60,000 bases of DNA from assembly GCA_009760855.2 (NCBI GenBank), contig WPIO01000094.1:808001-868000 (forward strand). The letters are read 5' to 3'. Position numbers and translations under genes: made by a program. Positions 1 through 11,199 of the stretch are shown here, piece by piece. The DNA is from Cristatella mucedo. Its lineage: Eukaryota > Bryozoa > Phylactolaemata > Cristatellidae. The notes under the pieces are model-generated. The model made no database searches and had not been told where the DNA came from. It worked only from the letters and a program-made list of their open reading frames with translations. Within the stretch, counting starts at the first letter, position 1. The number at the start of each line of letters is the position of its first letter.

Positions 1-205
1 GAGATCTGATAGGTAGGCTGGAGCCAAAGAATGGAGGGACCTAAAAGTGAGTGAAAGAACCTCGATTCGTTGCTTGAGTGGAAGTCAGTGCAGGTCGGCT
101 AGAAGAGGTGTGGTGTGGTAATTGTGTCGCTCACAACAGAGAAGCCCAGCTGCAGGTTTTTGCACCAGCAATAAGAATCTGATTGTATTGGCCTGAAGAC
201 CAGCA
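1..205 (-). mobile_element. LINE-B fragment (reverse-transcriptase ORF C-terminal part)
   Basis: Read on the minus strand, this matches the 3' part of the LINE-B ORF seen intact near 22.9-23.3 kb, including the segments for the tryptophan-leucine-proline region and the lysine-rich end. It is 5' truncated and decayed, and lies downstream of the last visible CCP exon in the same orientation. Confidence 0.75.
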
Positions 206-261
206 AGGAGTGACTAACAGAAATCAAGACGAATGTGCTTAAAGAGTGAGTACTAGCCAAA

Positions 262-352
262 TGTATAATAATAATAATTCACTTGATAAAGCGCCCTCAG
301 AGAACTTAATCTCTCTCTAGGCGCTTTACATTTGCTGTAAAGTGAAATATAT
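262..352 (-). mobile_element. LINE-B 3' tail with stem-loop and (ATT)n end
   Basis: Contains AAAGCGCC paired with GGCGCTTT around the conserved loop, followed (minus sense) by an ATT microsatellite at about 265-278. Only the last ~90 bp of the element is present. It sits 30 bp past the donor of the CCP exon at 383-580. Confidence 0.8.
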
Positions 353-382
353 ATGTATGCTTAGGAAGCATTGTCCTCCTAC

Positions 383-580
383 CATTTAAGTTGCAATACA
401 GCTGCCCCGCACTGGGCCACGTCCAGGAGCCGGTGGAGCTGCACGTGGCCATTGTACCGCCCCTGCTGTAAATGTATCCTCCGTCGCATGTAACGTTGAC
501 GATGCTACTGGTGAGATAAGGTCGTGACGGAGTAGCGGCCAGCACAACGCCAGTAGTGAACGTCGGAAGGCTTGAGCAGC
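383..580 (-). CDS. CCP/sushi-module exon of a secreted or surface protein (third exon seen)
   Basis: This 198-nt exon encodes one complement control protein (CCP/sushi) module: four cysteines in the usual order, VTC then GGYIYSRGG before the third cysteine, and STGSWTW before the fourth. The acceptor is a pyrimidine-rich stretch ending TTTCAG at 581-590. The donor at 381-382 reads G|GTAGGA, a modest site. Both borders are phase 1, so the exon is symmetric, as is typical for CCP modules spread by exon shuffling. It shares VVLA and STGSW with the module at 7511-7714, so both belong to one minus-strand gene with a signal-peptide exon at 11024-11105. CCP modules bind other proteins or glycans outside the cell, in complement regulators, adhesion proteins and receptors. 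The gene continues beyond position 1, so its full architecture is unknown. Confidence 0.8.
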
Positions 581-1072
581 CTGAAAGTAGCAGGTTACAG
601 AAATACGGTCGACAACTCACAGGCTGCATGCAATAAATATCAAGGCAGCTTAGCGGCAGTGATCTAATCTCATCGCATTTGTATCCCAAATCATAATTGG
701 CAACGAGAGGCAAGCATCACAGTTAAATTTTAATTTTTGCGATCCAAAAGCAAGTAAATTAGTACCACTCCAAAGATTATGCCGTGATTACCTATATTCT
801 TTGCATTCTGGTTCCAATTTTTAATTTAATGATAGGGCGTTGCCATGCCAACGAAGAAATTTTCAATTTACCATTAACATTCATCCCTTGTCAATATATG
901 GTGCATTTGACCACACGCCAATTACTAAATGCATTCTTAATGGGTCACGTTTAGAATAGGCTTTACATGTTGGCCGTCGTCTAGCGTGTGTCATAGGCAA
1001 TAGGTTAGGTAATCCCACATCGTGATTCGGGTTGTGGATTGGATTCCCGAACAAGGTGATCCTCTACATCTC

Positions 1073-1073
1073 G

Positions 1074-1119
<46 letters not shown>
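1073..1119. repeat. (CT)n microsatellite
   Basis: About 47 bp of nearly pure CT dinucleotides with one TTT interruption, in intron 2 of the CCP gene. Confidence 0.95.
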
Positions 1120-2093
1120 ATTTATGAGTTTAGTTTATCAGCAGACTGACCTCACCTACCCTATCTCATCCTAATCGCACGCTAGTATAGCAAAGATTGG
1201 CTGCACGAGATTGTCTTAGTTAAAAAGTCTTGGGACGATTTGTAGTCTGGTAAATTATTAGCTCATCAAGCGAAATCTGGAGATTTTTCTAGTCATTCGA
1301 TGGCTTGCTCAGTTACTAAAGCTTAAAGAGTCGTTATTGTCTGCCAGCGTTTCGCTCGGTTAGATGAGAATCAAATGCTCTTTAGTGGTGTAGTATTTGG
1401 CTCAGCAGGACAGACCGGAAAGACATTTCTATACGTAATTAATTGGCTCAGTCACACAGTTCCGGAAAGTTTTGCAGTCCAAAATAGATTGGCTCTTCGA
1501 GCAAATTATTAAACATATTATATTCCGGTAGCACTTGACTCAGCGAGAGAGTTCGGCAAGGTGTCAAAGCCTGGCAGTGACTTGCTAAGTTAAAAAGTAT
1601 GAAGGTTTTGTAGTCGGGCACTGATTGGCTCAGTTAGAAACATGAAAGAGACCCTTATCGGGCAGTGATTGACTCTGTTAGAAGTGTCCGTAAATACTTA
1701 GAAGTTGGTAATAGCCACAATTAGACTACAAAATGCACGTACATTACTTTCAAGGGCTTTAAATAATGAAAATGATGTCGACTTTTGAAAATGATCTAAT
1801 TATTGACAGATTAATTTAATTCAAGAAATTTTGCTTTAATTAGTAACATTTTCAGATTCTCATTATTAAAATCTTCAAAGTTCACGATGAAGTGGGGCAA
1901 AGGCACCCCTGTAGCTTCTAGTGCACATATTCGGTAAATACTTTGATGTCAGGAAGCTATTACAAGCTTCACTCTACAACAAAGGGAGCGAATAAGGACA
2001 TGATGCATGAATTGTCATTTACTAATTGATCAAGAATATAAAAGACTAGCACCACTATAATTACCACAAGAATATAGAAGACTAGCACCATTA

Positions 2094-2183
2094 TACTACA
2101 ATTATATATATAATTATATAGCTGCACTATATATAAGTATAATTTTATATAATATATATATTATTATATAAGTGCACTATAAT
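2094..2183. repeat. AT-rich low-complexity patch
   Basis: Mostly TATA/TAAT repeats. A GCACTATAATTA-like word recurs, so this may be a decayed tandem repeat. Confidence 0.7.
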
Positions 2184-2951
2184 TATGTTATCTACTATGC
2201 TGTTGCTGTGTTTTCGGCCTAGCTTGGTCAAGATGTGAAAGTTTCTACGCCCCATATATAACAGAGCTTGCAATGTGCACAGACTACTATTTGATGAAAC
2301 TCGTAGACCGCCAATCGAAGCGACGCGGCAGCAGACGTACCAAGTGAAGCACCATAAGTAATGCCAAACTAGCGTAAGTGCCAGGGGCTGCCTGCTACTT
2401 GATTGAAGCTGCAATAGACTTCGGGACAAATAGTTACAAAAATGTATTGCCGCTAATTCTCTGACCAGCTGATCGCTACCCAAAGATTGTTACTGTGGTA
2501 ACAGCTCCGGTGCCTTATTTCCTAGCCTGGTCTAACATCGCACATACATAGCTTTGAAAAATTCTATATCGCTCCGCACCTAGGCCTCGACTTGTCGCAC
2601 CTAAGCCTCGACTTGTCGCGACTATTTCCAAGGCACATATCAGTTCAAAGTCAGCTTCTCAGCGTAAGTTTCATTGTAGAGGGGTATCGGAATCTTTGCA
2701 AGTAATCAAGGCACGTATAGTATGCAACGTAACCCATAAACATTCATTATGGAGCTTGCTGCGGACTAAACCATTTTAATAGAAGCTCCTAATTCGCCAG
2801 CTACACGAGCTAATTTAAACCCAACGTGGATCATTAGTAAAACCGGCCTGAGGAAGGCGCTTTCCATACGAACGGCTCTTTCGACTTGCACTAGACCCTA
2901 AGCAATGCTTTAAGTGCTTGACGACCCATGACCTTTGACCTTTAAATGCAA

Positions 2952-5290
2952 TAATGTAAGGTAGTGTAATGTAATATATCTCGGTCTGTAAATTCAAAAA
3001 GCCATAAAGACCATGGGGCTGCTACGCAAGAGAGTTTTTGTATAGCTCACTCAACCTAAGCGGCTTTCGGTACCCATTCGGTAGGCAACAGACTTCGTCT
3101 CACACAACAAAGAGAAAGTGGGATGGATAGCAGAGTCAGGAGAGCAGTTGAGGTAGTGGATAGCACGGAAGTAGCATCTCAGGACCGCTGAAAAGGATGA
3201 GCTATAGTCAGCAGCAGGAGAGTAGTTGTTGTTGCGTCAGAATTGTGGAAGCGGGTTCCACAGTATAGGACCTGCTGAGCTAAAGCTTCTGTCGCCAAGG
3301 AACTTTAAGCTGAGAAATGGAACGGTTAATTTATTGTCCATACCGGACCTGAGGGCATGAAGAGGATAAAACTGGTGCAGCAGTTCAACTAGGTACGGAG
3401 GAGCCAAGCCATTGCGGGCCTCCTCGGTAAGCCTAAGAACTTTGATCTGTATCCGTTGATAAACCAGCAGCCGTGCTACCTGTTTTAGCAAAGAAGACAC
3501 GTGGTCAAACCTCTGGGACTTCAAAACTAGCCTTGCAGCCATATTCAGAGCCAGCTGCAGTTGCTTAATAGCTTTCTTTGGTAGCCCAGCCAAGAGGGAA
3601 TTACAATAATCAAGCCGAGACAGAACTGAGGAGCCAGTTTAACTTATTTGCATGCCACCATGGATGGCTACTCCTAATCTTCGATAGAGATTGAACGTGA
3701 TAGCTAGCTATAGGAGTACACTTCTGAATGAAGCTTTTAACATTTAGGCAGCTGTCGAAAACAAAACGTAAATTTCAAGCACGTGGTGTTGGTCGCACAG
3801 CAGCATTACTTATTAGTATGGCTGAGCCCTTCAATCCAGCCACACGCTAAGGCTGTCCTGTGAGAAGCAGTTCGGTTTTATTGTCGCTTAGCTTCAAGAA
3901 ATTCTGAAACATTGAGGATCGAATATCGGCAAGGCAAGCATTCATTTTATCAGTTGCTGGAGCAGATTCCGACGGTTTGAATGGCAAATAGAGTTGAGCA
4001 TCGTCAGCATAAAAGTGATTTTCTATTTCGTGGGCTTTAATCACTTTTCTCAGAAGTTGAGCATAAATTGAGGACAGCAAGGGTCCGGGGACTGACCCTT
4101 GAGGGACTCCACAGGTGACCCGTCTTGTGTGTGAGACCTGACCCCCACACGACACGGATTGAACACGATCAGACAAGTACGATTTTAACCACGCTAACGC
4201 CTTGTCTGTCAGACCAATCGTTATTCTCAATCGTTCAAGTAGGACATCGTGATCAATATTTTCGAAGGCAGCTGGTAGATCTAGCAGAGCTAGGACAATG
4301 ACATTCCCGTCATCGTTGCTACATAAAATGTCATTTTTAACACGGAGGATAGCAGTCTCAGTGGTGCTGCTTCTTGAACCTAATTGAAATGTTTCTGACA
4401 TTTCATTTTTTTAATAATGCAACCAGCTGCTTAGCGACAATCTTCTAAAGCCTTAAATAAGAAAGGAAAAAAGAAATTGGGCGATAGGTTTTATGAACCT
4501 CTGTATCTATTCCAGGCTTTTTAATCATGGGTCTAACAATTGCAGTTTTGAAGGACTTGAGTACAAGTATTTTTAAAGAAGCATTACAAATATCCGTTAT
4601 TGCGGGGCTAAGTTGGTCTGCCAGTGAAGACCACAGAGATGTATAGGATAGAGGGTCTTCAGGTATAAGATCGTCAGGAGACGAGTCTTTTTACTAGACC
4701 TTATTAAGGTAGCCACATCGCATGCAGAAACCTTGGAAAACCTTTTGAGGGAGGTCACGGGATGTGATTCCACAATTTCTGTACTCGGAAGGGGCTACAT
4801 GGAGGCAGAAATGTGCACAGTGTTTTCAGTAAAGAAGGCTGAACACTTTTCGGCTGAGCCTTTAAGGTCTAGGAAGCCAGACCTCTCAGGGTTGGCCAGT
4901 AAATTGTTTCTGTCTTATGAATCTGCTTATACTGTCCGACTGGCAGGAATTCAGTTTTCGAGTTAAAAAATAAGCCTACCTTTTTTAAGCTTTCAGTGTA
5001 AATTCACAGGAAGTCTTTGAATTTTGGAAGATCTGCATCAGACCCAGATTTCTTAAAAAGACGTTCAAGCCTGTGCTTAAAACGGTTCATCTTTTCAATT
5101 TTTTGTAAATTGAAAGGAGTCTCCATGACTCTGTACACGGATAGAATAAAAGAGAGCATGCTTGTCAAGAGCACCCATGAGTGTCATATTCACTGCGCCA
5201 GTGAGCGTATCGGGACTGGCGGTGGAGTCTGGGTGCAGATCAAGATGCAACGAAAACAGATTTTTGAAAATGTGTCTACGTCAATGCTTT
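2952..5290 (-). mobile_element. LINE-A, longest copy, 5' truncated and decayed
   Basis: In minus sense it carries, from the 5' end: a linker between the endonuclease and RT regions (LDKHA near 5230 and a basic helix near 5030-5090), the RT palm with a D-x4-F motif A (LLDLPAAFENID), motif B (CGVPQGS), the active site FYADDAQLY (about 4010), and the C-terminal WNPLPQF region near 3250. Its 3' UTR ends in a GTAATGTAAT-type repeat at 2955-2975. Stops and frameshifts interrupt the frame, so it is dead. The RT type (no RNase H seen, PQGS and YADD motifs) fits the CR1/L2/Jockey group. The AP endonuclease itself is missing. Confidence 0.85.
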
Positions 5291-5299
5291 TTTTAGTTA

Positions 5300-6345
5300 C
5301 GTCACTGGACAAGATCGAAATTACGGGAATGTCACTGCCCTAGGTCTGCTAGATCTGTCTGCTGCCTTCGACTCCATTGATCCCGTTGTTCTACTTGAAC
5401 GAATTAAGAAAAACGATTGGTCCGGCAGACAAAGCATTGGTGTGGTTTAAATCGTACTTTCTGATCGTGTTCAATCCGTGTCGTGTGGGGGTCAGGTCTC
5501 TCACACGAGAAGGGTCACCTGTGGAGTCCCTCAAGGGTCCGTACTCGGTCCCTTGCTGTTAACTATTTATACACAACCTCTGGGAAAAGTGATTAAGTTC
5601 CACGTAATAGGATATCACTTTTATACCGACGATACTCAGCTGTATTTTTCATACAAACCGTCGGAATCTGCTGCAGAAACTGAGAAACTGAATGCTTGCC
5701 TCGCCGACATTTGATCCTGGATGTCGGAAAACTTCCTGAAATTAAATGACGATAAAACCAAACTGCTGCTCGTAAGACACCCTAAGCGTGTGGCTGGATT
5801 AAAAGGCTTTGCTCTTTTAATAGGTGATGCTTTTGTGTGACCATCAGCACGTGCTCAAACTATAGGTGGCATTTTTGACAGCTGCGTAATATTAAAAGCT
5901 TCATTCAGAAGACTGCTTCTAAAGCTAGCCATTACTTTCGATCCCTATTCAAGGTTAGGAGCTGTCTGCCACAGCGGCATGCAAAATATTTGACTAGCAG
6001 ATCAGTTCTGTCTCGGCTTGATTATTGTAAATCTCTTTGGGCTGGGCTACCAAAGAAAGCAACTAAGCCACTGCAGTTGACTATTAATATGGCTGCAAGG
6101 CTATCTTCAAGGCCCAGAGGTTTCAGCACGTGTCTCCTTTGCTAAAAGAGCTAGGATGGATACCGGTTGAGCAACGAATACAGAGTAAAGTTCTTGGGCT
6201 GACCCACAAGGCCTGCCACGGCTTGACTCCTATGAACCTAGCTGAACTGCTGCATCAGTTTAAGCGTCTTAGCGCCTTCAGGTCCTAAGTAGACGATAAA
6301 CTAGCTGTTGCATTCCTCTGCTTAAAGTTCACTGGCGAGGTAATG
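5300..6345 (+). mobile_element. LINE-A copy in opposite orientation
   Basis: Begins in RT motif A (LLDLSAAF-like, with frame breaks), followed by CGVPQGSVLGPLL, then FYTDDTQLYFS, where the usual YADD is YTDD. It continues to the C-terminal part, then stops abruptly at the palindrome near 6350. It lies head-to-head with the copy at 2952-5290. It is degenerate, with several stops. Confidence 0.85.
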
Positions 6346-6352
6346 CGCCTAC

Positions 6353-6384
<32 letters not shown>

Positions 6385-6487
6385 TTATTTATTTATTTAT
6401 TTGTTTATTTATTTATTTATAAATATATATATTATATGTATTTAATTTGTAAACATTGTTAATAGCTTTCGTAGTAGGCGCATATTG

Positions 6488-6523
<36 letters not shown>

Positions 6524-6573
6524 CAATATGCGCCTATTACGAAAGCTATTAACAATGTTTATAAATTAAATAC
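6353..6573. repeat. Long AT-rich palindrome (53-bp arms)
   Basis: Arms 6438-6490 and 6521-6573 are reverse complements at 51 of 53 positions, separated by 30 bp of (TA)n. A further partial copy of the arm core (ATGCGCCTACTA) lies at 6354-6365, before a TA and TTTA tract. It could be a foldback transposon or a replication-slippage palindrome. It cuts off the LINE-A copy on its left. Confidence 0.85.
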
Positions 6574-6687
6574 AGGTAAAACGTATTGAAAAAAATAATT
6601 AAGTAAAGACCTAAAGGAACCTTAATTACAAGACGTGCAATTTAAATGACTTTCTAAGTATATCTAAAGTGCCTTTAAAGAGATTTA

Positions 6688-7195
6688 AGGTCACTTTATT
6701 CTTTAGCTCCAGCCTATCTCTCAGATCTACTCCGCCACCCGACCAGGCATCGTACCACCCGCTATACGGAATCCAACAGTTTACCAATACCTCGTACAAA
6801 CCCAAATCCTTTGGAGACCATGCATTCAGTTAGTATAGTCCCAAAGCCTGGAACTCACTCCCGACTTGCGTCAGAACATCCCATAACTTGAACACATTTA
6901 AAAAGAACTTTAAAACACACCTATTTAGGACAGTATTTAGTGGGTCCCTGTGATTCGTCCTTCGTGTGCTTGTGCGTGCTGACACTGTGCATGCTGCTAC
7001 TAACCACACTTGCATGCTGATCCTGTGCATACCACCCATAACCATGTTATTCATGTTTATCAAGCATGATATAACAACATATTACTCACTATTCAATCGC
7101 GCTTCTCTTTGCAGCAAATGTGAAACGCCTAGAAAGAGATTTGAGTTCTCTGAGTGTGCTTTATCAAGTGTATTATTATTAACATTTTTAAAGCA
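6688..7195 (+). mobile_element. LINE-B 3' end
   Basis: Covers the C-terminal ORF segment (WNSLP region), the 3' UTR, the AAACGCCTAGAAAGAGAT stem-loop tail and an ATTATTATT end. 5' truncated. Confidence 0.85.
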
Positions 7196-7510
7196 TCATA
7201 GAAGTACTGCCTTCTCCCAATGGTGAATTAAACTTTGTGGCTTTGAGGTTGAATGGCACATATCCAAATACTTTCCTTAAGCAATTTACTTTAGATTAGG
7301 AATTTAAAGGGGCCATAAGATTTTGGCCCAGGAACACGTCAGTTGTCTTCCACCGAATCTTGTTTGTAAATCTTCTGACTCGTCAACTATTTTGCTCTGT
7401 CCTGCTTGAAAGCAGTTTTACAGCCATCATGATTGCAGCATGATTGTACATTTGAGACATTGAACCGCTGTCAATATCTCATGAACAGCACATAGCATTT
7501 TTAGACTTAC

Positions 7511-7714
7511 CAGAAGCGCACACCGACGCAGAGCCACCAGTCCACTGCCATGAGCCAGTGGAATTGCACGTAATGTTCGTTGTTCCATTTTGGATAGTAT
7601 AGCCAGAAGAGCAAGTCACTTGCAGAGTGGTATTTATCGCATACGATGACGAAGCCGCTGACGCCAGCACAACTTTCGCCCCAAGAAACGTCGTTGTTGG
7701 GGCACTGCAGGTGC
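7511..7714 (-). CDS. CCP/sushi-module exon (second exon seen)
   Basis: This 204-nt exon encodes a full CCP module. The first cysteine lies in TCSAP, the second in LQVTCSSGY, the third in NITCNSTGSWQW, and the fourth in SVCASG. The acceptor is pyrimidine-rich and ends TGTGCAG (7715-7716). The donor is G|GTAAGT (7509-7510). Both ends are phase 1, so it can join the phase-1 donor of the signal-peptide exon at 11024 upstream and the phase-1 exon at 383-580 downstream without a shift. At the upstream join the shared codon would be GGC (Gly). The four-cysteine spacing and the Trp before the last cysteine are diagnostic of the family. The ligand of this protein cannot be inferred. Confidence 0.85.
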
Positions 7715-7795
7715 CTGCACAGAATGAAAAGATTCGATAATTTTTCAGTCGTCACATTGCATCTGCAAGCCTGAATAATGTTATTAAAAATATTT

Positions 7796-7922
7796 TGTAT
7801 CTCCGTCTGTAACTCCATAAAGTCATGAAGACCATGTGGGTGTTACACCGAACAGTTTTGTATAGCGCACTCACAGCCTGAGCGGCTTTCGGTATGCCTT
7901 CGGTAGCCAACAGACTTAGCAG
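7796..7922 (-). mobile_element. LINE-A 3' UTR end
   Basis: Only the terminal ~125 bp of LINE-A, recognisable by the GTATCTCCGTCTGTAACTCC and GCGGCTTTCGGTA words shared with six or more other copies. It lies in intron 1 of the CCP gene. Confidence 0.8.
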
Positions 7923-10900
7923 ATGACTTTCATTTATTAGATTGTGCCGTTGGAATGAAAGACTGCTACGACAGTCGAGTGCACTACTGCTCAGGTGGCG
8001 AATTTATAATTAGTCAGGTAAGGATGGTTTCAACCCAGCACGACCGCACGCACCACTTCGGACCGCCATCATAGCTATTTTTGACCAAGATCGTACCACT
8101 TTGGACCACGACCGTACTAATTTTTACTAGGAGTAGCCTTTGGGTAATAGCCCTTGCTGTCCTTAATCTTTTAGCGGCCTAAATTTACCGAAAACTGTTT
8201 ACCGTCGGGCGAGTCAGCCTAAAGTGTTCGAGGCAAGCAAAGCAATAAAACGGTGGTCAGGCATTGTTATGACCTGGCGGTTGGGAAATCTTGAACGGCT
8301 TGGTATCAGATGACCCCTTTGGCCATGTCAAATTTTTCGGCTGAGTCTGCTGCAATATTGGGTACCATTTCTTTATCGCGCGGCCTTATCCGATTCCACC
8401 TGCGGGATATTTAACACAAACCCGGAGACTGAAAAAGGCAATGTTGTGGGGCATGAGATTTCAGTAGTGTATCTGAATTGGCGGGTACAGTCAACTCGAG
8501 GCAACACTTGAATTTGGTTACGAACGCAACCCTCTCGCACCAATATTTTGCAGGCAGAAATTGACCATTCTCATCCATATAATATGGGACAGAACCAGCA
8601 CGACGGCAGTAGGATCAGGGCACCATGAACTGTGCAATTTTACAACTGCACAACATTGAATTGTACAATCGTACAATTACACTATACAACATCGAGTTAT
8701 ACAAAAATGCAGCAACTACAAAACTGAATTACATTTTTTCTTACTTATATCCGGCTAGTGGTAAGTTGTTGATGGCGTAGCTAACTCATCGTCCGCCTTG
8801 CCTAATCTGAGTCATATCTCCGGCTTTTGTGACTTTCTCTCCTTTCTTCAGGTAATATTAGGAATATTCAATTTCTTCCGCTGGATTATTTGTATATCCA
8901 TTTGACGTCCCAACTGATCTGGTGTGTTCCAACGAGCTTTTGTCTGTCATATTCCTACTGCCTCCGTGGTCACGTTCAAGTCCCTTTACACGTGTGCAGC
9001 ATTGTAGCGATGCTGATCACGAAGAGCCGCTCTGTTGGTACTCCTGGATCTATCAGTAGCATTCGGATATATTTAGATACCTCGTCTTGCACAGGAGCCT
9101 CGTCATACACCTAGATAATTATTGAGCAGTGCTAAACTGGCTTAGGTCCTACTTTAGTGATGTCTGAGCGTAGATATGAACTCTATACAAGAAAACTGTT
9201 CTTCGTTAATGACAATAAATACCAATGCGTCACATGCGTTGCTCCTTAACAGAACTTGCATTACATCTTGGCACTTTACAACTCGCAACAAAAAAATTAT
9301 TACCCACGGTTGCGTTAACACCCACTTAGTCTCTGTGGTTTTGCGGAATAACAGACGCCGATAACTATACGTAAGGTTAATAATATCCACAGCATCAAGT
9401 ACGAAAAGCTACAAGCCATCATGCTTGGGGCAGCATGCTGAAATAAACATAGATATTTGTTTGCGGCTGCTGGTGTGCCACACCTTGAACTAGCAAAGGA
9501 AACACGTTTAAAAACGCAGGCAAAGCACATCGAAACTAAAAGAAAAGAAAGACAAGTTCACTAGCGTGAAGAAAAAGATGACCAATATGGAGCCAGGGAA
9601 GCTCAGAAAAATTTTTAACCAGATTATTCCAGTGGATAGGATTCTAACTCGGCACTACAAAACGTCTTGATGCTTTCAAATCTTGCGGTCATGTTGGTGG
9701 GGTCCGGTCGAGCCGAGGCTGGCTATGAAGTACTGCACAATTTTGTCCAACTTATTGTGATACTGTGAATGACAACCCCAAACGCCCAAAATTTTTTCAA
9801 CATCTTTTCAACTGCCAAGGGCTAACGTAGATTCAGCGGTATCAAACTTAGCAAGACATGCCTTCCAATGACGATTGGTTTGGATTACATCAAAGACGCC
9901 ATGTTTAGACATGAACTAAAGCGATGGTGACAATTGATGAGATTATCACATACCCTTTAGTCAATGCGGAACCACCGGACACGGGTCACGCTACCAACTT
10001 CTTAACTCTACTGTACTTATCATTGTCAGCGGGGCTTCTCTTACCTGAAAATCCTGGCTCTGCACCTGGTAGGAAACGAGGTATAGCTGGCTATGCAATA
10101 ACAGCTCAGCACCTTTAGGCTAGCATTACTTGCAAATGATACGGTCTGAAGAACGACTAGAGCAAGTTCTTAATGCTAGATATCATGATTTAAGTAATTT
10201 TCGCCACTAAGGTATTGTAAGATTGGCAGCTGTGGCTTCCTTCAGCTCCTAAGCTCAGCAGTGACAAATAGGCCTGATAACATCCAATCGTAACATTGAG
10301 TGTCAAGCTGCCAACGAAGGTGGGTGCAGTCCTTATCATGAGATCGTGTTAAAGATGACTTTTCCTTGCATAAATGATTTGCTTCGACGGTCTGTTTACA
10401 GGGGAGGCTGGAGGAGTTCCCACTGCCAATTAAATAGGGAGCCCCATCAGCAGGTAGCTTCTGCGGATAGCCATTGCAGTAATTGGTTGGGTAGTGAAGT
10501 TTAGAACGGTTGGCAAAATTAAATGACCAAAAGATTCAGCAAAATTTAGGTATTTATGGATAGTCTTCTGGCAAGCTAATGCAAGCCATATGATTACGTT
10601 GATCTGCTCCTTTAAAAGACAGCTCATATATTGACGCGTTCTCCACAGCAGCTTATATTTGTAAGAACACACGATAGCGAGCCCAACTCGACTCCATCGA
10701 AGCCGGAACAAGCTTCTTGGTGGGATATTTAGCCCAAACTCGCAGACCTATCATCCACTTTAATCAGGCGTTAGACAGAGGAAGCCCATACAGATGGACG
10801 GCTGCAGTCCGGCTTAGCTGCAGCCTCCCGTTGCCGGTTCGGTGTCGAAAACGAGGTATGGTCATGAGCCTCGCTGTCGATTCGCAGTGGCTCTTCTGAG

Positions 10901-11023
10901 CGGCAGCTTTGAACAGGCTCTTTTCAGCAGTTGCTTTGTCAAGGGAATCGATTGCTTGCATACGGTTCCAGTTTTGAATGCCCAAAGCAAGCGAATAAGG
11001 CAGGCAATTCAGATCGCACTCAC
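7923..11023 (-). other. Intron 1 of the CCP-protein gene, largely unique sequence
   Basis: I see no further exon or recognisable transposon from 7930 to 11020. A patch at 8620-8720 repeats ACAATTGTACAA-like words. Short open frames here show no family resemblance or good splice borders. Confidence 0.5.
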
Positions 11024-11105
11024 CTTCGGACAATCTTGGCAGGCCAATAAGGGTCAGGATAAAGGCGACCAGTACCTGAGGGAAATGCACAGGGAAGACA
11101 GTCAT
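11024..11105 (-). CDS. Signal-peptide exon of the CCP-module protein (start codon at 11105)
   Basis: The ATG at 11105-11103 opens 27 codons with a hydrophobic core (VLVAFILTLIGL) followed by PRLSEG, which fits a secretory signal peptide. The exon ends in phase 1 with GAAG|GTGAGT, a near-ideal donor, at 11024. The next minus-strand exon with a matching phase is the CCP exon at 7714-7511, so this is inferred to be exon 1 of the same gene. The first residues after the signal would then be Gly-Thr-Cys of the first module. The join is inferred from phase, strand and order, not shown by a transcript. It could instead begin a different secreted protein. Confidence 0.65.
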
Positions 11106-11180
11106 CTCAGCGATGAAGGGGCTCGGCCCGCAGCAGGACTATCAGCGGGAAATGCTGCCAACCAATAGCGATTGGTGTAG
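11106..11180 (-). promoter_or_regulatory. Probable 5' UTR/core promoter with paired CCAAT boxes
   Basis: About 55-70 bp upstream of the start codon lies ACCAAT-AGCG-ATTGGT (11161-11176), two CCAAT boxes in opposite orientation 4 bp apart. I see no TATA box between it and the ATG. NF-Y-type binding is an inference from the motif. Confidence 0.35.
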
Positions 11181-11199
11181 CTCAGAGCACGGGCGGCAG

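Larger units (their letters stand above)
581..7510 (-). other. Intron 2 of the CCP-protein gene (about 6.9 kb)
   Basis: Bounded by the donor at 7509-7510 and the acceptor at 581-582. It contains a (CT)n run, an AT-rich patch, an inverted LINE-A pair, a long palindrome and a LINE-B 3' end. Between 720 and 1070, 1124 and 2090, and 2190 and 2950 I see no gene or recognisable repeat. Confidence 0.65.
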
